Notes: generated from the sequence alone by a model not told the origin. Shown: positions 45,686 through 54,189, numbered from the stretch's first letter. The stretch: DNA of 64,000 nt from Aminobacter ciceronei (GCF_014138625.1 NZ_JACJHY010000017.1:90922-154921), one strand, 5' to 3'. Made by a program: numbers and translations.

Positions 45686-46243
45686 TTGGGAGCATTGGCG
45701 TCACAAGGCCACGGCGCGCCGACGCCTTGGGACGAGGATTGGCATTTTCAGGCCAAATCCGATCTGCTCGATCGCACCATACTGCGCCTCAAGGCGGAAC
45801 CGTCGCTCAGGATCGGCATGGCTTTGCGGAACGAGAAGTTGTCAAACCGCCCCGAGGAACTTTGGGACCGAATTGAACGCCGACTCCACTGCCGCCTATC
45901 GCGGCGACGCCGATGGCGCGTCCTCGACACGTCTGGCGTCCTGCACAAGGCCGTCAAACCGATGCTCCGCCGCGGCGCAACGTCCAAGTGGTGGATTGCA
46001 GAGAAGAGGAATGCGCTGCCAGAGACGATTGAATTGTCTATTATCTTATATAAATCAATTAGTTATCGGCGTTTTTGTAACATTGTGGCGACCGGCAAAT
46101 TGTGTGACTATCGGCACAAACAATCGCCAGGCAAGAAGAATGCTCAGGGACTTATTAGACCTGTTTCGCGGGAGACGGGGAGACCAGCTAGCAGCCGCTG
46201 CAATCAACAACATCGACACCGGATTTCGGGACTCATCTGGTGA
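45686..46243 (+). pseudogene. Truncated gene at the left island boundary
   Basis: From 45,686 to about 46,014 the frame has core-type GC-rich codons and reads as plausible protein (WDEDWHFQAKSDLLDRT, LWDRIERRLHCRLSRR). At 46,015, exactly where a degenerate copy of the tRNA-Thr 3' end begins, composition drops sharply and the frame becomes random. I read it as the 5' portion of a gene cut by island integration or by later rearrangement. The start codon (TTG) is uncertain and no family is recognised. Confidence 0.35.
46015..46038. other. Degenerate attachment site (left edge of tRNA-Thr island)
   Basis: 24 bases here match the 3' end of tRNA-Thr (54119-54142) at 21 of 24 positions, including the first 11 exactly. 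GC content falls immediately to the right. The orientation and distance fit the second att site of the island whose integrase abuts the tRNA. Confidence 0.65.
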
Positions 46244-46511
46244 GCTCGCAGAATACGAAAACGTTTGCAGGGCGCGTCAGTATCACCGCAAAAGTTCGTT
46301 CGTCAGAGCCTATGAAGCTCGATGGAGCGATCTGGGCGCGTCTGATGCTCAGCGGGGAATCTGCAGACGAGACCGCTATAAGATCCGAGCTTATGATCTC
46401 GGATGGTGCATTAGATACGAGGCACTCCGCTCCAAGGGTTGGCGACATTCAGAGCTTGAGCGCTATCACGAGCAAATACTGAAAGAACAAGCGGCAGCTA
46501 TATTGGCTTAA
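46140..46511 (+). CDS. Hypothetical protein in island
   Basis: A 123-aa charged protein from an ATG preceded by a purine-rich stretch (AGGCAAGAAGA). The N-terminus begins LRDLLDLFRGRRGDQLAAAA and the remainder is rich in Arg, Tyr and Trp (RAYEARWSDLG, IRYEALRSKGWRHSELERY), with no membrane segment or recognised domain. The longer in-frame ORF to the left is outside the island boundary and not believed. Lower GC than the core genes. Confidence 0.5.
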   Translation: MLRDLLDLFRGRRGDQLAAAAINNIDTGFRDSSGELAEYENVCRARQYHRKSSFVRAYEARWSDLGASDAQRGICRRDRYKIRAYDLGWCIRYEALRSKGWRHSELERYHEQILKEQAAAILA

Positions 46512-46565
46512 ATTGTGCCCATTGCTTTAGCCGCCCGGTAAGCGTCGTCGCGCTATACGTGCATA

Positions 46566-46904
46566 ATGACGCCGAGACGCCATCATAAGCCGCACTGGGC
46601 CGCACAAGGTCACAGGTCGCGCAGGACGCAGTGGCCGGCGTTTCCGGTCATCATGTTACTAGGCGGCGTGTTTGGCGCTGCGGCGTTCTCTGACGGTCTG
46701 CCTGCCAACGGGATTGCCGCCGCCCTGCCCGGCTCGGGGTGTAACATCAAGGGCAATATCAGCCAGAACACTGGCGAGCGTATCTACCACGTGCCGGGGC
46801 AGCGTTATTACGAGGAAACACATATCTCGCATGCATGGGGGGAGCGCTGGTTCTGCTCAGAAGCTGAGGCTAGGCGGGCAGGTTGGCGGCGATCGAGGGT
46901 CTAA
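46566..46904 (+). CDS. Sunset-domain protein with membrane anchor
   Basis: A 112-aa protein. After a basic N-terminus, a hydrophobic segment (WPAFPVIMLLGGVFGAAAF) spans the membrane or acts as an uncleaved signal. The C-terminal 55 residues carry the pattern GCNIKGNISQNTGERIYHVP, then GQRYY and ERWFCSEAEARRAGW. I recognise this as the sunset-domain pattern, which often sits at the end of thermonuclease-like proteins in rhizobia but here is alone. Two Cys may form a disulfide in the periplasm. Function unknown. Confidence 0.72.
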   Translation: MTPRRHHKPHWAAQGHRSRRTQWPAFPVIMLLGGVFGAAAFSDGLPANGIAAALPGSGCNIKGNISQNTGERIYHVPGQRYYEETHISHAWGERWFCSEAEARRAGWRRSRV

Positions 46905-47072
46905 CACAGCAAACGCGTGCCCGATCACGCAGTTCGACTGACAAAGCACATAGAGTTCGGCGACATTGCTGCAGCTTTTGGCCTCAGCCTGCCTATTGAA
47001 CTTGGGCATGTGTCGCAAACGACATTCACCCGCTATTCTTCCTTCCGGGGAATGATTCACTACGGGGGAAAC

Positions 47073-48506
47073 ATGCCACGCTTCAGCACAGTGTTCCAGC
47101 TCTCAAACGAGCAGGCCGCGTTAGATTTCGTCGACATTGAGCTTTCGACGGATACACGCCTATACCTTGATCCATACGCAATTGAGATCCGAGAAGACGA
47201 ATGGTCTTCTATCTGCGGCGACCATATTCGGTCATTTTTCAACGACGTATTGAGTGCATTGAGGAACGACGATCAGGCCCATGCATACCATCTGCTCAGC
47301 CATCTTCGAGAGCCGAACGAAACCTACCTTGGTCAGTCAAGCGGAACCCCCAACGGGCGAGGTGTAGGCGATTTCAAAGCACGGCAGTTCGTTCACGCCC
47401 TTCGAAAAAGTAGGGCTTTTGAAACAGGTCTTCTTGCAGACATATCTGAAGCAGAATTATTCATCGAAGGTATCGGGCCAGATACAATCTCCGACCTTAC
47501 GACCAACATACTGCGAGGAGTTCTAGCAGAATACACCGCCCAACAGTGTGAGCTTCACAGCATACCGACCCGTGCTGTGACCTCGATAGGACCAGCTTGG
47601 AATGCTGCGCGTTTGCGCTGGGAAGCTCGCACATTCCAGCTTCCCACCCACAAGCGTCGCCCCATACTTCTCGTTCCCAAAATAGCCGTTCGACACAGAA
47701 TGTCTTTGGACAGTCAGGAATTCTACAATCATCATATGATCGAGTTCTTGCGCCAGGAATATCTTCAGTCAGGGAGCGGACTGGTCCACACATTTAAGAA
47801 CGGGAGAAAAGATGTATTCAAATCGTCAGTTAAGGAACGACATCCTTTCGTCAAGGACGACCTTGCCGACTTTGTGCGGAGGCACCCAGAAATACTTGAT
47901 GAATATAAGCAACTGAAAGGTGCACAGGGAGCTCTCGCACCGGAGGATTTTGAAAAATTCTTTGATGAGCGAGCATTTGCTCAAGTTCTCATTGAACGAT
48001 TGGCCGCGATACCGTTCGGAAACGAGCATGCAAGTGCGTATCACTCGCTATCAGTCGGCATATGCACCTTTTTGTTCTACCCGAGCCTGATAAGTCCTAT
48101 TCGAGAACATGAAATACATCAGGGCAGGAAAAGGATTGACATCAAGTTCACGAACGCCGCGACGGATGGTTTCTTTCACTCAATGCTTGCGTCAGATCAA
48201 GCCCGCGCTTTGAATGTGTTTGTAGAATGCAAGAACTACACCAAAGAAATGAACAACCCAGAGCTAGACCAGCTTGCGGGACGCTTTGGGCACCAGCGGG
48301 GACGCTTCGGAATGCTCCTCTGCCGTCAGATGGACAATCGGCAGCGAATAGTAGAGCGATGCCGCGACACGGCTTCCGACAACAGAGGTTTGATGCTGGT
48401 GTTCGAGGATGCGGATCTTATCCAAATGCTCACATTCGTGGTTCAAGGGCGCCGGAGAGCGATTGACCGCCTTCTTCGAGAAAGGCTTTCGGAAATCACA
48501 GATTAG
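47073..48506 (+). CDS. Candidate PD-(D/E)xK nuclease, possible defence effector
   Basis: A 477-aa protein. Near the C-terminus is a plausible restriction-like nuclease core: Glu347, Asp356 in KRIDIKF, then VECK (Glu385, Lys387) followed by NNPELDQLAGRFGHQRGRFGMLLC, the pattern of a PD-(D/E)xK site (D-x(n)-E-x-K) and the helix after it. The first 340 residues do not match a family I know. ATG 47073 is chosen because a strong Shine-Dalgarno (GGGGGA) lies 3-4 bases upstream. Composition is AT-rich, and it lies inside the tRNA-Thr island without a methylase nearby, so it may be a stand-alone or phage-triggered nuclease. Confidence 0.6.
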   Translation: MPRFSTVFQLSNEQAALDFVDIELSTDTRLYLDPYAIEIREDEWSSICGDHIRSFFNDVLSALRNDDQAHAYHLLSHLREPNETYLGQSSGTPNGRGVGDFKARQFVHALRKSRAFETGLLADISEAELFIEGIGPDTISDLTTNILRGVLAEYTAQQCELHSIPTRAVTSIGPAWNAARLRWEARTFQLPTHKRRPILLVPKIAVRHRMSLDSQEFYNHHMIEFLRQEYLQSGSGLVHTFKNGRKDVFKSSVKERHPFVKDDLADFVRRHPEILDEYKQLKGAQGALAPEDFEKFFDERAFAQVLIERLAAIPFGNEHASAYHSLSVGICTFLFYPSLISPIREHEIHQGRKRIDIKFTNAATDGFFHSMLASDQARALNVFVECKNYTKEMNNPELDQLAGRFGHQRGRFGMLLCRQMDNRQRIVERCRDTASDNRGLMLVFEDADLIQMLTFVVQGRRRAIDRLLRERLSEITD

Positions 48507-48566
48507 CGACACAGCGCAAGAATAGGCGCGTTTGATCCGCGCCTAAAACATCCCACAATATGCGGC

Positions 48567-48926
48567 CTATGCCACGTCCTCGCGGATCGACGCCGGCCAG
48601 ATATTGCCAGTCTCGCCGAGCACCCGCTTCACCCCGTCGGGCTCATAGGCGGCCGTGCCGGAGTCGGGCTCGATGTCGGCCAGCGCCTCGACAAGCTCCT
48701 GGCGCTTGGTGCCGGTGACACCCCCGGCACCGAGCACAAGGTCGCCGGTATCGATGTTGCTTGTCCGCAATGCGGCAAGCAGGTGCATCTTCAAGCCTGC
48801 CGCGTCTTCGGCAGGATTGGGATTGAAAAGGGACTTCTTGTAGCGCCGGAGAATGTGGGTCAGGTGCTCGACCAAGATACGATAGGCCGTGTCGTCGAGA
48901 TAGGTTTCGGTGGTCGCAGTAGTCAT
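48567..48926 (-). CDS. Hypothetical protein with operator-like upstream dyads
   Basis: A 119-aa soluble protein. It starts TTATTETYLDDTAYRILVEH and has a helical first half, then a Gly-rich LVLGAGGVTGTKRQELVEAL loop. No family is recognised. Two inverted repeats lie upstream on the coding side (48963-48983 and 48998-49036), so it may be regulated by a prophage-type repressor. The start at 48926 is chosen over one 66 bases upstream since that extension reads as promoter. It has higher GC than the adjacent nuclease gene. Confidence 0.55.
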   Translation of the reverse strand: MTTATTETYLDDTAYRILVEHLTHILRRYKKSLFNPNPAEDAAGLKMHLLAALRTSNIDTGDLVLGAGGVTGTKRQELVEALADIEPDSGTAAYEPDGVKRVLGETGNIWPASIREDVA

Positions 48927-48962
48927 CAAAGATTGCCTTTCAGAAAAACTTACACGGCGTAT

Positions 48963-48983
48963 GTGAGTCATTCGGTGAATCAC
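48963..48983. promoter_or_regulatory. Operator-like dyad 1
   Basis: GTGAGTCA (48963-48970) and TGAATCAC (48976-48983) form an inverted repeat with 7 of 8 positions matching and a 5-base centre. It overlaps a possible minus-strand -35 (TTGACG) for the 119-aa gene and begins about 36 bases from its start codon. Confidence 0.45.
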
Positions 48984-48997
48984 GTCAAGCAACGTAT

Positions 48998-49036
48998 ATT
49001 CTGGATCAATGAAGTTTACTCAGATTGATCCAGAAT
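48998..49036. promoter_or_regulatory. Perfect 13-bp inverted repeat (operator-like dyad 2)
   Basis: ATTCTGGATCAAT (48998-49010) and ATTGATCCAGAAT (49024-49036) are exact inverted copies around a 13-base centre. The half-sites are about 26 bases apart centre to centre, as expected for a dimeric repressor binding one face of the DNA. It lies upstream of the 119-aa gene in the prophage region. A hairpin role is possible but there is no T-tract. Confidence 0.6.
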
Positions 49037-49167
49037 TAAGTCAACACTTACTTATTTTTACTTACCTACGCTTGAAATGAATAGACAAATGCGCCGTCCG
49101 ATTGCGAGCCGGATGATTGTTCGCCTATCTCTCGCGCAGACTAATAGGATTTTTGTCCTATTTTATG

Positions 49168-49196
49168 TTGCATCTCGGTGAGGAATTGGATATAAA
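49168..49196 (+). promoter_or_regulatory. Sigma-70-type promoter for a short RNA
   Basis: TTGCAT (49168-49173), a 17-base spacer and TATAAA (49191-49196) form a near-consensus promoter on the plus strand. A terminator ends about 75 bases downstream, with no ORF between. Confidence 0.55.
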
Positions 49197-49202
49197 TGAG
49201 GT

Positions 49203-49272
49203 CGAAGCTTCCTCAAGAAAGTCTTCGAGAGAGAAGGCCGGCCGTTCAAGTCACCAACGGTCGGCCTTTTCG
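49203..49272 (+). ncRNA. Candidate small RNA of about 70 nt with terminator
   Basis: The predicted transcript starts near 49203 and ends at a Rho-independent terminator whose arms are 49234-49246 and 49256-49268 (one G-U pair on this strand, an A-C mismatch on the other), followed by a T-run. The body contains a further short stem (CGAAG with CTTCG). No coding frame with a ribosome site is seen. The G-U asymmetry supports plus-strand function. Confidence 0.5.
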
Positions 49273-49352
49273 CTTTTTCGGCGGCCGTCGGCAATTTTCT
49301 CAACTTCAGCTTCCAGTTCGAAAGACGCCTCATGGGTCTCACTGCGCTTGAA

Positions 49353-49867
49353 GCCTCTTAGCTCCTAACAACCTCTCCTAGGAAATGAGGCATAAACTTC
49401 ACCTACACACACAGAGAGACGTAATGCCTATCGGCTAAGCGTCCAACTATGCTGTAGGTGAAATGCAGTCCGAGGAACCGAGGTTCTCTCCTGAGGCCAC
49501 GACTGCCACCATATGACGGGGTCAGTTCGGGGGACATAACCATGCTCGACCAGCCTTGAGACAAGGTGAGGCGGGGTCAGACGGTCGCCTCTTACGGTCG
49601 GACTTCCCAGACCTTTCGGGCCTGGCTGGCGTAGTCTCGCTGAACCAACATGGCGATTTCAGCGATCCTTGCGGGTTACAAGTCACCAGTAGAGCCCGCA
49701 CCTACAACTTCTTACATACGGCTCCTGAAATCGTCAGCGTCTATGACGCCTATTCAGGATGCAGGCATGGCGAGAAGCCGCTTTTAACCTGCCGCAAGGC
49801 AGGCACCTATCAGTATATCAATTCGGGCGCTCTCCTGCATCACTAAATGTTCACGTTATGTTTTTTT
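49353..49867 (+). ncRNA. Candidate large structured RNA in the prophage
   Basis: A gene-free stretch with at least ten base-paired helices (5-10 bp, all but one perfect). Paired arms: 49353-57/49387-91; 49363-67/49379-83; 49398-407/49453-62 (10 bp); 49418-21/49440-43; 49465-70/49501-06; 49554-58/49562-66; 49568-73/49586-91; 49607-13/49619-25 (one mismatch); 49637-44/49658-65; 49671-75/49695-99; 49723-29/49753-59; 49758-65/49834-41 (8 bp; shares two bases with the preceding helix); 49788-93/49798-803 with a GCAA tetraloop. A U-rich end at 49861-49867 suits plus-strand termination. No promoter is clear. It is not RNase P, tmRNA or 6S by sequence. Confidence 0.55.
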
Positions 49868-49878
49868 ATCTTGGCACA

Positions 49879-50841
49879 CTACCTGCCTCTGGTATTCGCC
49901 ATGTTGCCGGGCTTCATCTGCCGCTGCATCTCGGAGACGACGACACCACGCATGGTCGCCTCCATCTCCTTGCGCATGCGCTTGGCGAGATCCTCGTTCT
50001 GCTCGGGCGTGCCGGCCGAGCCCTGAACGGTGATTGGCGCATTGACGCTGATCGACTGCATCGGCGCGTTGTTGTTCGCCGGGACATGCACGCGGCGCAC
50101 GGCAGGGCTATCACCGACATAGCCACCATCGGCATATCCGCGCAGCGCGCCCTGGTGGAGCGCTTCAAGGTTGCCGACGCCGAGCCGGCGCGTTGCCGCC
50201 TTCGACATGACATACTCGCCTTTATGGACGATGCCGGCCGGCTGATACTTGCCACCCTCGCCGGTGTAGCCGCCATCCGCGAAGCCGAACAGCGAGCCGA
50301 AGATGCCGGTGGCACCGCCGAACAGGCCGGCCAACGGGCCCTGCCCTAGCAAGGTCGCCTGAAGCACGGCGTCAATCAGGCTGTTGATCAGGCTGCGCAC
50401 GGCGCTGTTGAGGTCGGTCGTGCCAGTCAACAAGCCAGACAAGGCGCTCGTAAACTGCTGCCCGAAGAACTGCCCGGCCTGGGCAAGCGCCTGTTGCTGC
50501 TGTGCTGCCTGGGCGGTGCTGGTCTGTAGCTGCCCGGTGAGCGCGATCTTCTCGCGCATAGCCTGAAGCTCCTGGGCGGACAGGGTGACGCCTGCCCGCT
50601 TGGCCTCCTGCTGGTAGCGGAAAAGCTCAAGCTCGACACGCTGCTGCTGTTCGGACATGCCGGAGATGGACTGTTCGAAGCGGGCAAGCTCTAGGCTCTC
50701 CATATTGCCGGAGAACTGCTTGGCGCGGCCTTCCATGCGCTTGAAGTTGTCATTGGTCGCACGGCCGGCGCGCTGCATATCACGCTCGTATTTATTCAGG
50801 CGGGCCTCTAGCGCGACCACAAGGCGCTGTTCGTCATTCAT
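49879..50841 (-). CDS. Shortened phage tail tape-measure protein
   Basis: A 320-aa protein with tape-measure features. Its N-terminus has [20 protein letters not shown] and coiled-coil repeats rich in Gln ([20 protein letters not shown]), and its C-terminus has [18 protein letters not shown] and [20 protein letters not shown], which is the typical tape-measure end. Full-length versions are usually several times longer, so this is most likely an internally deleted remnant. It is transcribed with the portal-terminase ORF 12 bases upstream. Confidence 0.75.
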   Translation of the reverse strand: MNDEQRLVVALEARLNKYERDMQRAGRATNDNFKRMEGRAKQFSGNMESLELARFEQSISGMSEQQQRVELELFRYQQEAKRAGVTLSAQELQAMREKIALTGQLQTSTAQAAQQQQALAQAGQFFGQQFTSALSGLLTGTTDLNSAVRSLINSLIDAVLQATLLGQGPLAGLFGGATGIFGSLFGFADGGYTGEGGKYQPAGIVHKGEYVMSKAATRRLGVGNLEALHQGALRGYADGGYVGDSPAVRRVHVPANNNAPMQSISVNAPITVQGSAGTPEQNEDLAKRMRKEMEATMRGVVVSEMQRQMKPGNMANTRGR

Positions 50842-50853
50842 GTTCGGTCGTCC

Positions 50854-52377
50854 TTATGCTGCGTCGGCGGTCAGCCGGTCGAATTCGTCAGGGTCGAGGT
50901 CGAGGAAGGATTTGCGGTTGTCGTTCGCGGCGGCACGCGAAACGGCCATGACGGCAGCAACCGCGCCGTCGATACGGTCGGTCTTTTTGCCCTTGTGCAT
51001 GCGGACAAGGCCGGTGTCGTTTCGCGAAGCCACGACGCTATCGAAGTGATGTCGAAGGACCGGGTGCCCGCCATGCTGAAGCGCCCTGCCGTTCACAACA
51101 CGCTCAAGTGTGCCGATTGCCGGCCCCATGGTGAGCGGCCCCTGGCGCATCTCGACGGCCGGCAAGCCATCGTCGTGCAAGCGCTGCATGGTCATGCGCG
51201 CAAGGTGCGGATCGAAAGCGACCTCGCGCACGTCAAAGGTCGCGCAAAGCTCGCGAATGTGCTGCTCAACTTCGGTCGGCTCGATCACCGGGCCGTCGAT
51301 CACCGTGATAAGACCGTCATCGCGCCATTGCTCGTAAGGAACGCCGTCGCGTTCTGCCCTGCCCTTCAGATCATCGCCGGGCACGAAAAACCAAGGCTGG
51401 ACAGTGATCCGGCCGTCATCGTGCCGCCACGCGGCGACGACGGCGGTCAGGTCGCCGTTCACAGACATATCGACGCCGATGAAGCACGGCACCGCCTCCA
51501 TGTCGGCGAGGTCGAGCGCCATCATGCCGGCGTCATAGGTCGCCATGTCGAACAGCGGGTCGCGGGAATGCGCCTGCCAAATATTCAGATTGAATTGCTT
51601 GAAGGCGGCACGGTCTGCCGGCCGGTGCTCCGCTTCCTTCGCCGCCGTGCGCAGCGCATTGAGGTTCGGGAAGCCATGCACCAGGCCGGGATTGACGCGA
51701 TGCCAGAGCGCTTCGTCATGCCAGTCGTTATCGTTGGCAGCTTCGAAGATGATCGGCAGATAGGCCGGATTGACGATCTCGCCGCGCGCCACGCGGCGGG
51801 CGTAGTCATACTGTTCAAAGCCGATATTCTCGGAACCGCGCCCGGCCGTGGTGGCGATCACCATGAGCGTGCCACTGGTCTTGACCATGCCAGACTTGAG
51901 CGCCTCCCAAAGGTCGCGGCCCTTCCACACATGGATTTCGTCTACCAGCACGAAGGCCGGTGTCTTGCCGTGCTGCGCCGCGCCGTCGCTGGAAATCGCC
52001 TGAAGCTCGACGCCTTGCGCCTTGAAGAGGATCTTTTTAGCACTGTTATGAGCGTCATAGATGCGCGTTGCGGCAACCAAGCGCTTATGCGCGAGCTTGT
52101 AAGCGGGATGATCCTTGGCGGCTTTCTTGCTGTCGTCTTCCTCGCGGTAGAGCTTCGCGGGCAGACTGCCGACAGTCTCAGAGATAAGCCGAACGGCCTG
52201 AAGCACCGCCGGCACGCGTAGCGCGGTGCTGGCAGTAACGGCCACGCCAGAAGCGGACGGAATTACGCCGAAAAATTCAGCAATGGCAGGATCGGACAGA
52301 GGCAGTGCCTTCTGTTCCGATCCGAATCCGAAAGACTTCTTTACGCCGTTGAACGCTTTACGCAGCACTACAGACAA
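50854..52377 (-). CDS. Chimeric portal-terminase ORF in decayed prophage
   Basis: A 507-aa frame joining two phage proteins. Residues 1 to about 97 match the N-terminus of an HK97-type portal protein (ASTALRVPAVLQAVRLISET, VGSLPAKLY). From about residue 98 it continues as the large terminase subunit: FVLVDEIHVWKGRDLWEAL (Walker B), VIATTAGRGSEN, then the nuclease domain with FIGVDMSVNGDLT and KTDRIDGAVAAVMAVS. Walker A is absent because the terminase N-terminus is missing. Portal normally lies downstream of terminase, so the order is reversed as well as fused. Translation from a TTG is uncertain. Probably non-functional. Confidence 0.75.
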   Translation of the reverse strand: MSVVLRKAFNGVKKSFGFGSEQKALPLSDPAIAEFFGVIPSASGVAVTASTALRVPAVLQAVRLISETVGSLPAKLYREEDDSKKAAKDHPAYKLAHKRLVAATRIYDAHNSAKKILFKAQGVELQAISSDGAAQHGKTPAFVLVDEIHVWKGRDLWEALKSGMVKTSGTLMVIATTAGRGSENIGFEQYDYARRVARGEIVNPAYLPIIFEAANDNDWHDEALWHRVNPGLVHGFPNLNALRTAAKEAEHRPADRAAFKQFNLNIWQAHSRDPLFDMATYDAGMMALDLADMEAVPCFIGVDMSVNGDLTAVVAAWRHDDGRITVQPWFFVPGDDLKGRAERDGVPYEQWRDDGLITVIDGPVIEPTEVEQHIRELCATFDVREVAFDPHLARMTMQRLHDDGLPAVEMRQGPLTMGPAIGTLERVVNGRALQHGGHPVLRHHFDSVVASRNDTGLVRMHKGKKTDRIDGAVAAVMAVSRAAANDNRKSFLDLDPDEFDRLTADAA

Positions 52378-52450
52378 ACACCTAAGATTGAACTTAGGAA
52401 TATTGTCTCATATGCCGAATCGCAGGGTCAACAGAAAAAGGAAAAGAATC

Positions 52451-54022
52451 CTATATTTCGTATTTAGGCATCCGGTCGATTGCCGCTTTCCTCGCCTTAA
52501 CTGTCACGTCGCCGTAGCCGTCGCCGGCAGTCCTGCCGGCGTGTCCCTGGATGGCGTCGGAGACGCGCTCGGAAATACCAAGCTCGTTGCTCACCGTTTT
52601 GAAGCGATGCCGCCATGCATGGTTGGGCTGGATACCATCAGGGATCAGGTGGTCACCCTGTAGCCACTTGCTGACGCGGCCGGCGACCGTCTGAGCGGCC
52701 TTCACAGGATCACGGCCTTTGCGCTCGGGGTAAAACAATGCGCCCCCCGGCGAGGCATCCACAAAGTCGAGGAAGCCCATGTCGATTAGCTGCTGATGCA
52801 ACGGCACGTCACGATAACCGCCGGCCTTTACGGTGCCGGCGTCCGGCGTGATGCGCAGCACGTAAGCATCACCCTCCTGACGAATATCCTGCTTGCGTAG
52901 CTGCGTCATCTCCGTGACACGCGCGCCGGTATGGGCACATAGGATCGGCGTCCAGCGCTTCGCGGCTGAAGTCTGCGGAAGCTCGGAGTTCGCCGGGTTG
53001 TCTGAGGCCTTCGGAACGTAGACACACGCCGCCTTGAGAATCGCTTGAGCCTCCGACAGCGTGAAGCCCTTTTCGCGGCTGAGCGCCCTTTTCGGAGCGT
53101 CCTGTCGGACTTCTGCCGCTACGTTCGAATCAATCCGGTCATTCTCTTTCGCCCATCTGAGCACCGCGCGCACCGAAGCCAGATAAACGTCGGACACGGT
53201 TTTCGGTGAGAGGGTCTTAAGACGCTCGTCGCGCCACTGCATGAGGTTCTGCTTTGTGAGCCGCCGCGCATCGTCGTGCCGGGTGAACCTCACCAGATCA
53301 TCGAAGACCGGCTTCCAGCGCTTTTCCGTGCCTTTCGCCTTACCGACGATCTTTTTCGCGGCGATGTAGTCCGCCAGCAAGCGCTTGAGCGAGACGGGCG
53401 GTAGCTCATCCTCTACGGGCGCAGCGTTCACGATCAGCGGATTGCTCGGCCGCCCGGTGAAATCGCCATCGTCGCGCTCTGCGACGCGCTCCAGGGCCTC
53501 ATACTCGGAAATACAGACGGCGCGCGCCAAGGTGCGCCATTCGGCCGTGCCCGGCTCGGCGGTCGTGTTCCCGATCTGCCGGAAGCGGTCAATGCGATGT
53601 TCGACCAATTCGGCCAGGTCGGCGTTGGACAACTGCCCGGCGATGCCCCGGCGTAGCTGATCTACAAAACCATCATCAATCGACAAAGAGGCCCAATGCC
53701 TGCCGGCGTTGCGCATCTGGTCATCCTGGGCGAGGCGATCATGATAGTTGCGAAGCGCGATCTGATCGACGGCGAGCGGATAGCGACCTAGCGTCACCGT
53801 CTTCTCGCCGGCCGCGACTGCCCGACGTTCACCTAGCGCAATCTCATGCTGAAGGATGGCAACAGCGCCGGGAAGCTTCTTCAGCGCCTCGCGTCGGTCA
53901 GGGCCCAATGCGGTTCGCAGTTCGGTTTTGCCGTTCATGAACGGCCGAAGCTCCTTCGGAATCACCAAGCGAGCGAAATAGCGCCCCTCGCGATTGAGCA
54001 GATTCCGAACGTTGCCGGCCAT
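52451..54022 (-). CDS. Tyrosine-recombinase integrase of the tRNA-Thr island
   Basis: A 523-aa site-specific recombinase with a DUF6538-like N-terminus (REGRYFARLVIPKELRPFM) and a C-terminal catalytic domain. The catalytic Arg is in TGARVTEMTQLRKQDI near residue 367, HxxR in HAWRHRFK near 466 and the nucleophilic Tyr in GDGYGDVT near 503. It lies 96 bases from the 3' end of tRNA-Thr and probably inserted the island there. The gene is related to the integrase at tRNA-Phe (same motifs and layout). Catalytic residues are intact. Confidence 0.92.
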   Translation of the reverse strand: MAGNVRNLLNREGRYFARLVIPKELRPFMNGKTELRTALGPDRREALKKLPGAVAILQHEIALGERRAVAAGEKTVTLGRYPLAVDQIALRNYHDRLAQDDQMRNAGRHWASLSIDDGFVDQLRRGIAGQLSNADLAELVEHRIDRFRQIGNTTAEPGTAEWRTLARAVCISEYEALERVAERDDGDFTGRPSNPLIVNAAPVEDELPPVSLKRLLADYIAAKKIVGKAKGTEKRWKPVFDDLVRFTRHDDARRLTKQNLMQWRDERLKTLSPKTVSDVYLASVRAVLRWAKENDRIDSNVAAEVRQDAPKRALSREKGFTLSEAQAILKAACVYVPKASDNPANSELPQTSAAKRWTPILCAHTGARVTEMTQLRKQDIRQEGDAYVLRITPDAGTVKAGGYRDVPLHQQLIDMGFLDFVDASPGGALFYPERKGRDPVKAAQTVAGRVSKWLQGDHLIPDGIQPNHAWRHRFKTVSNELGISERVSDAIQGHAGRTAGDGYGDVTVKARKAAIDRMPKYEI

Positions 54023-54117
54023 CGACTTCCACCTGATTTGTTACGTGTTTTGTAACGTCAGAATGGACGGAAAGCCTTGCAGGTCAAGGGCTTCAACGAT
54101 TTCAATAGGATGAATGG

Positions 54118-54189
<72 letters not shown>

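Noticed and set aside
49700..49725. Minus-strand GAGCCGTATG resembling group II intron domain V
   Set aside because: The rest of domain V (second strand, tetraloop and bulge) does not fit well, and there is no reverse transcriptase or intron-boundary sequence nearby.
49556..49846. 96-codon plus-strand ORF inside the structured region
   Set aside because: Its sequence follows helical repeats rather than coding bias, and it has no ribosome-binding site or family resemblance.
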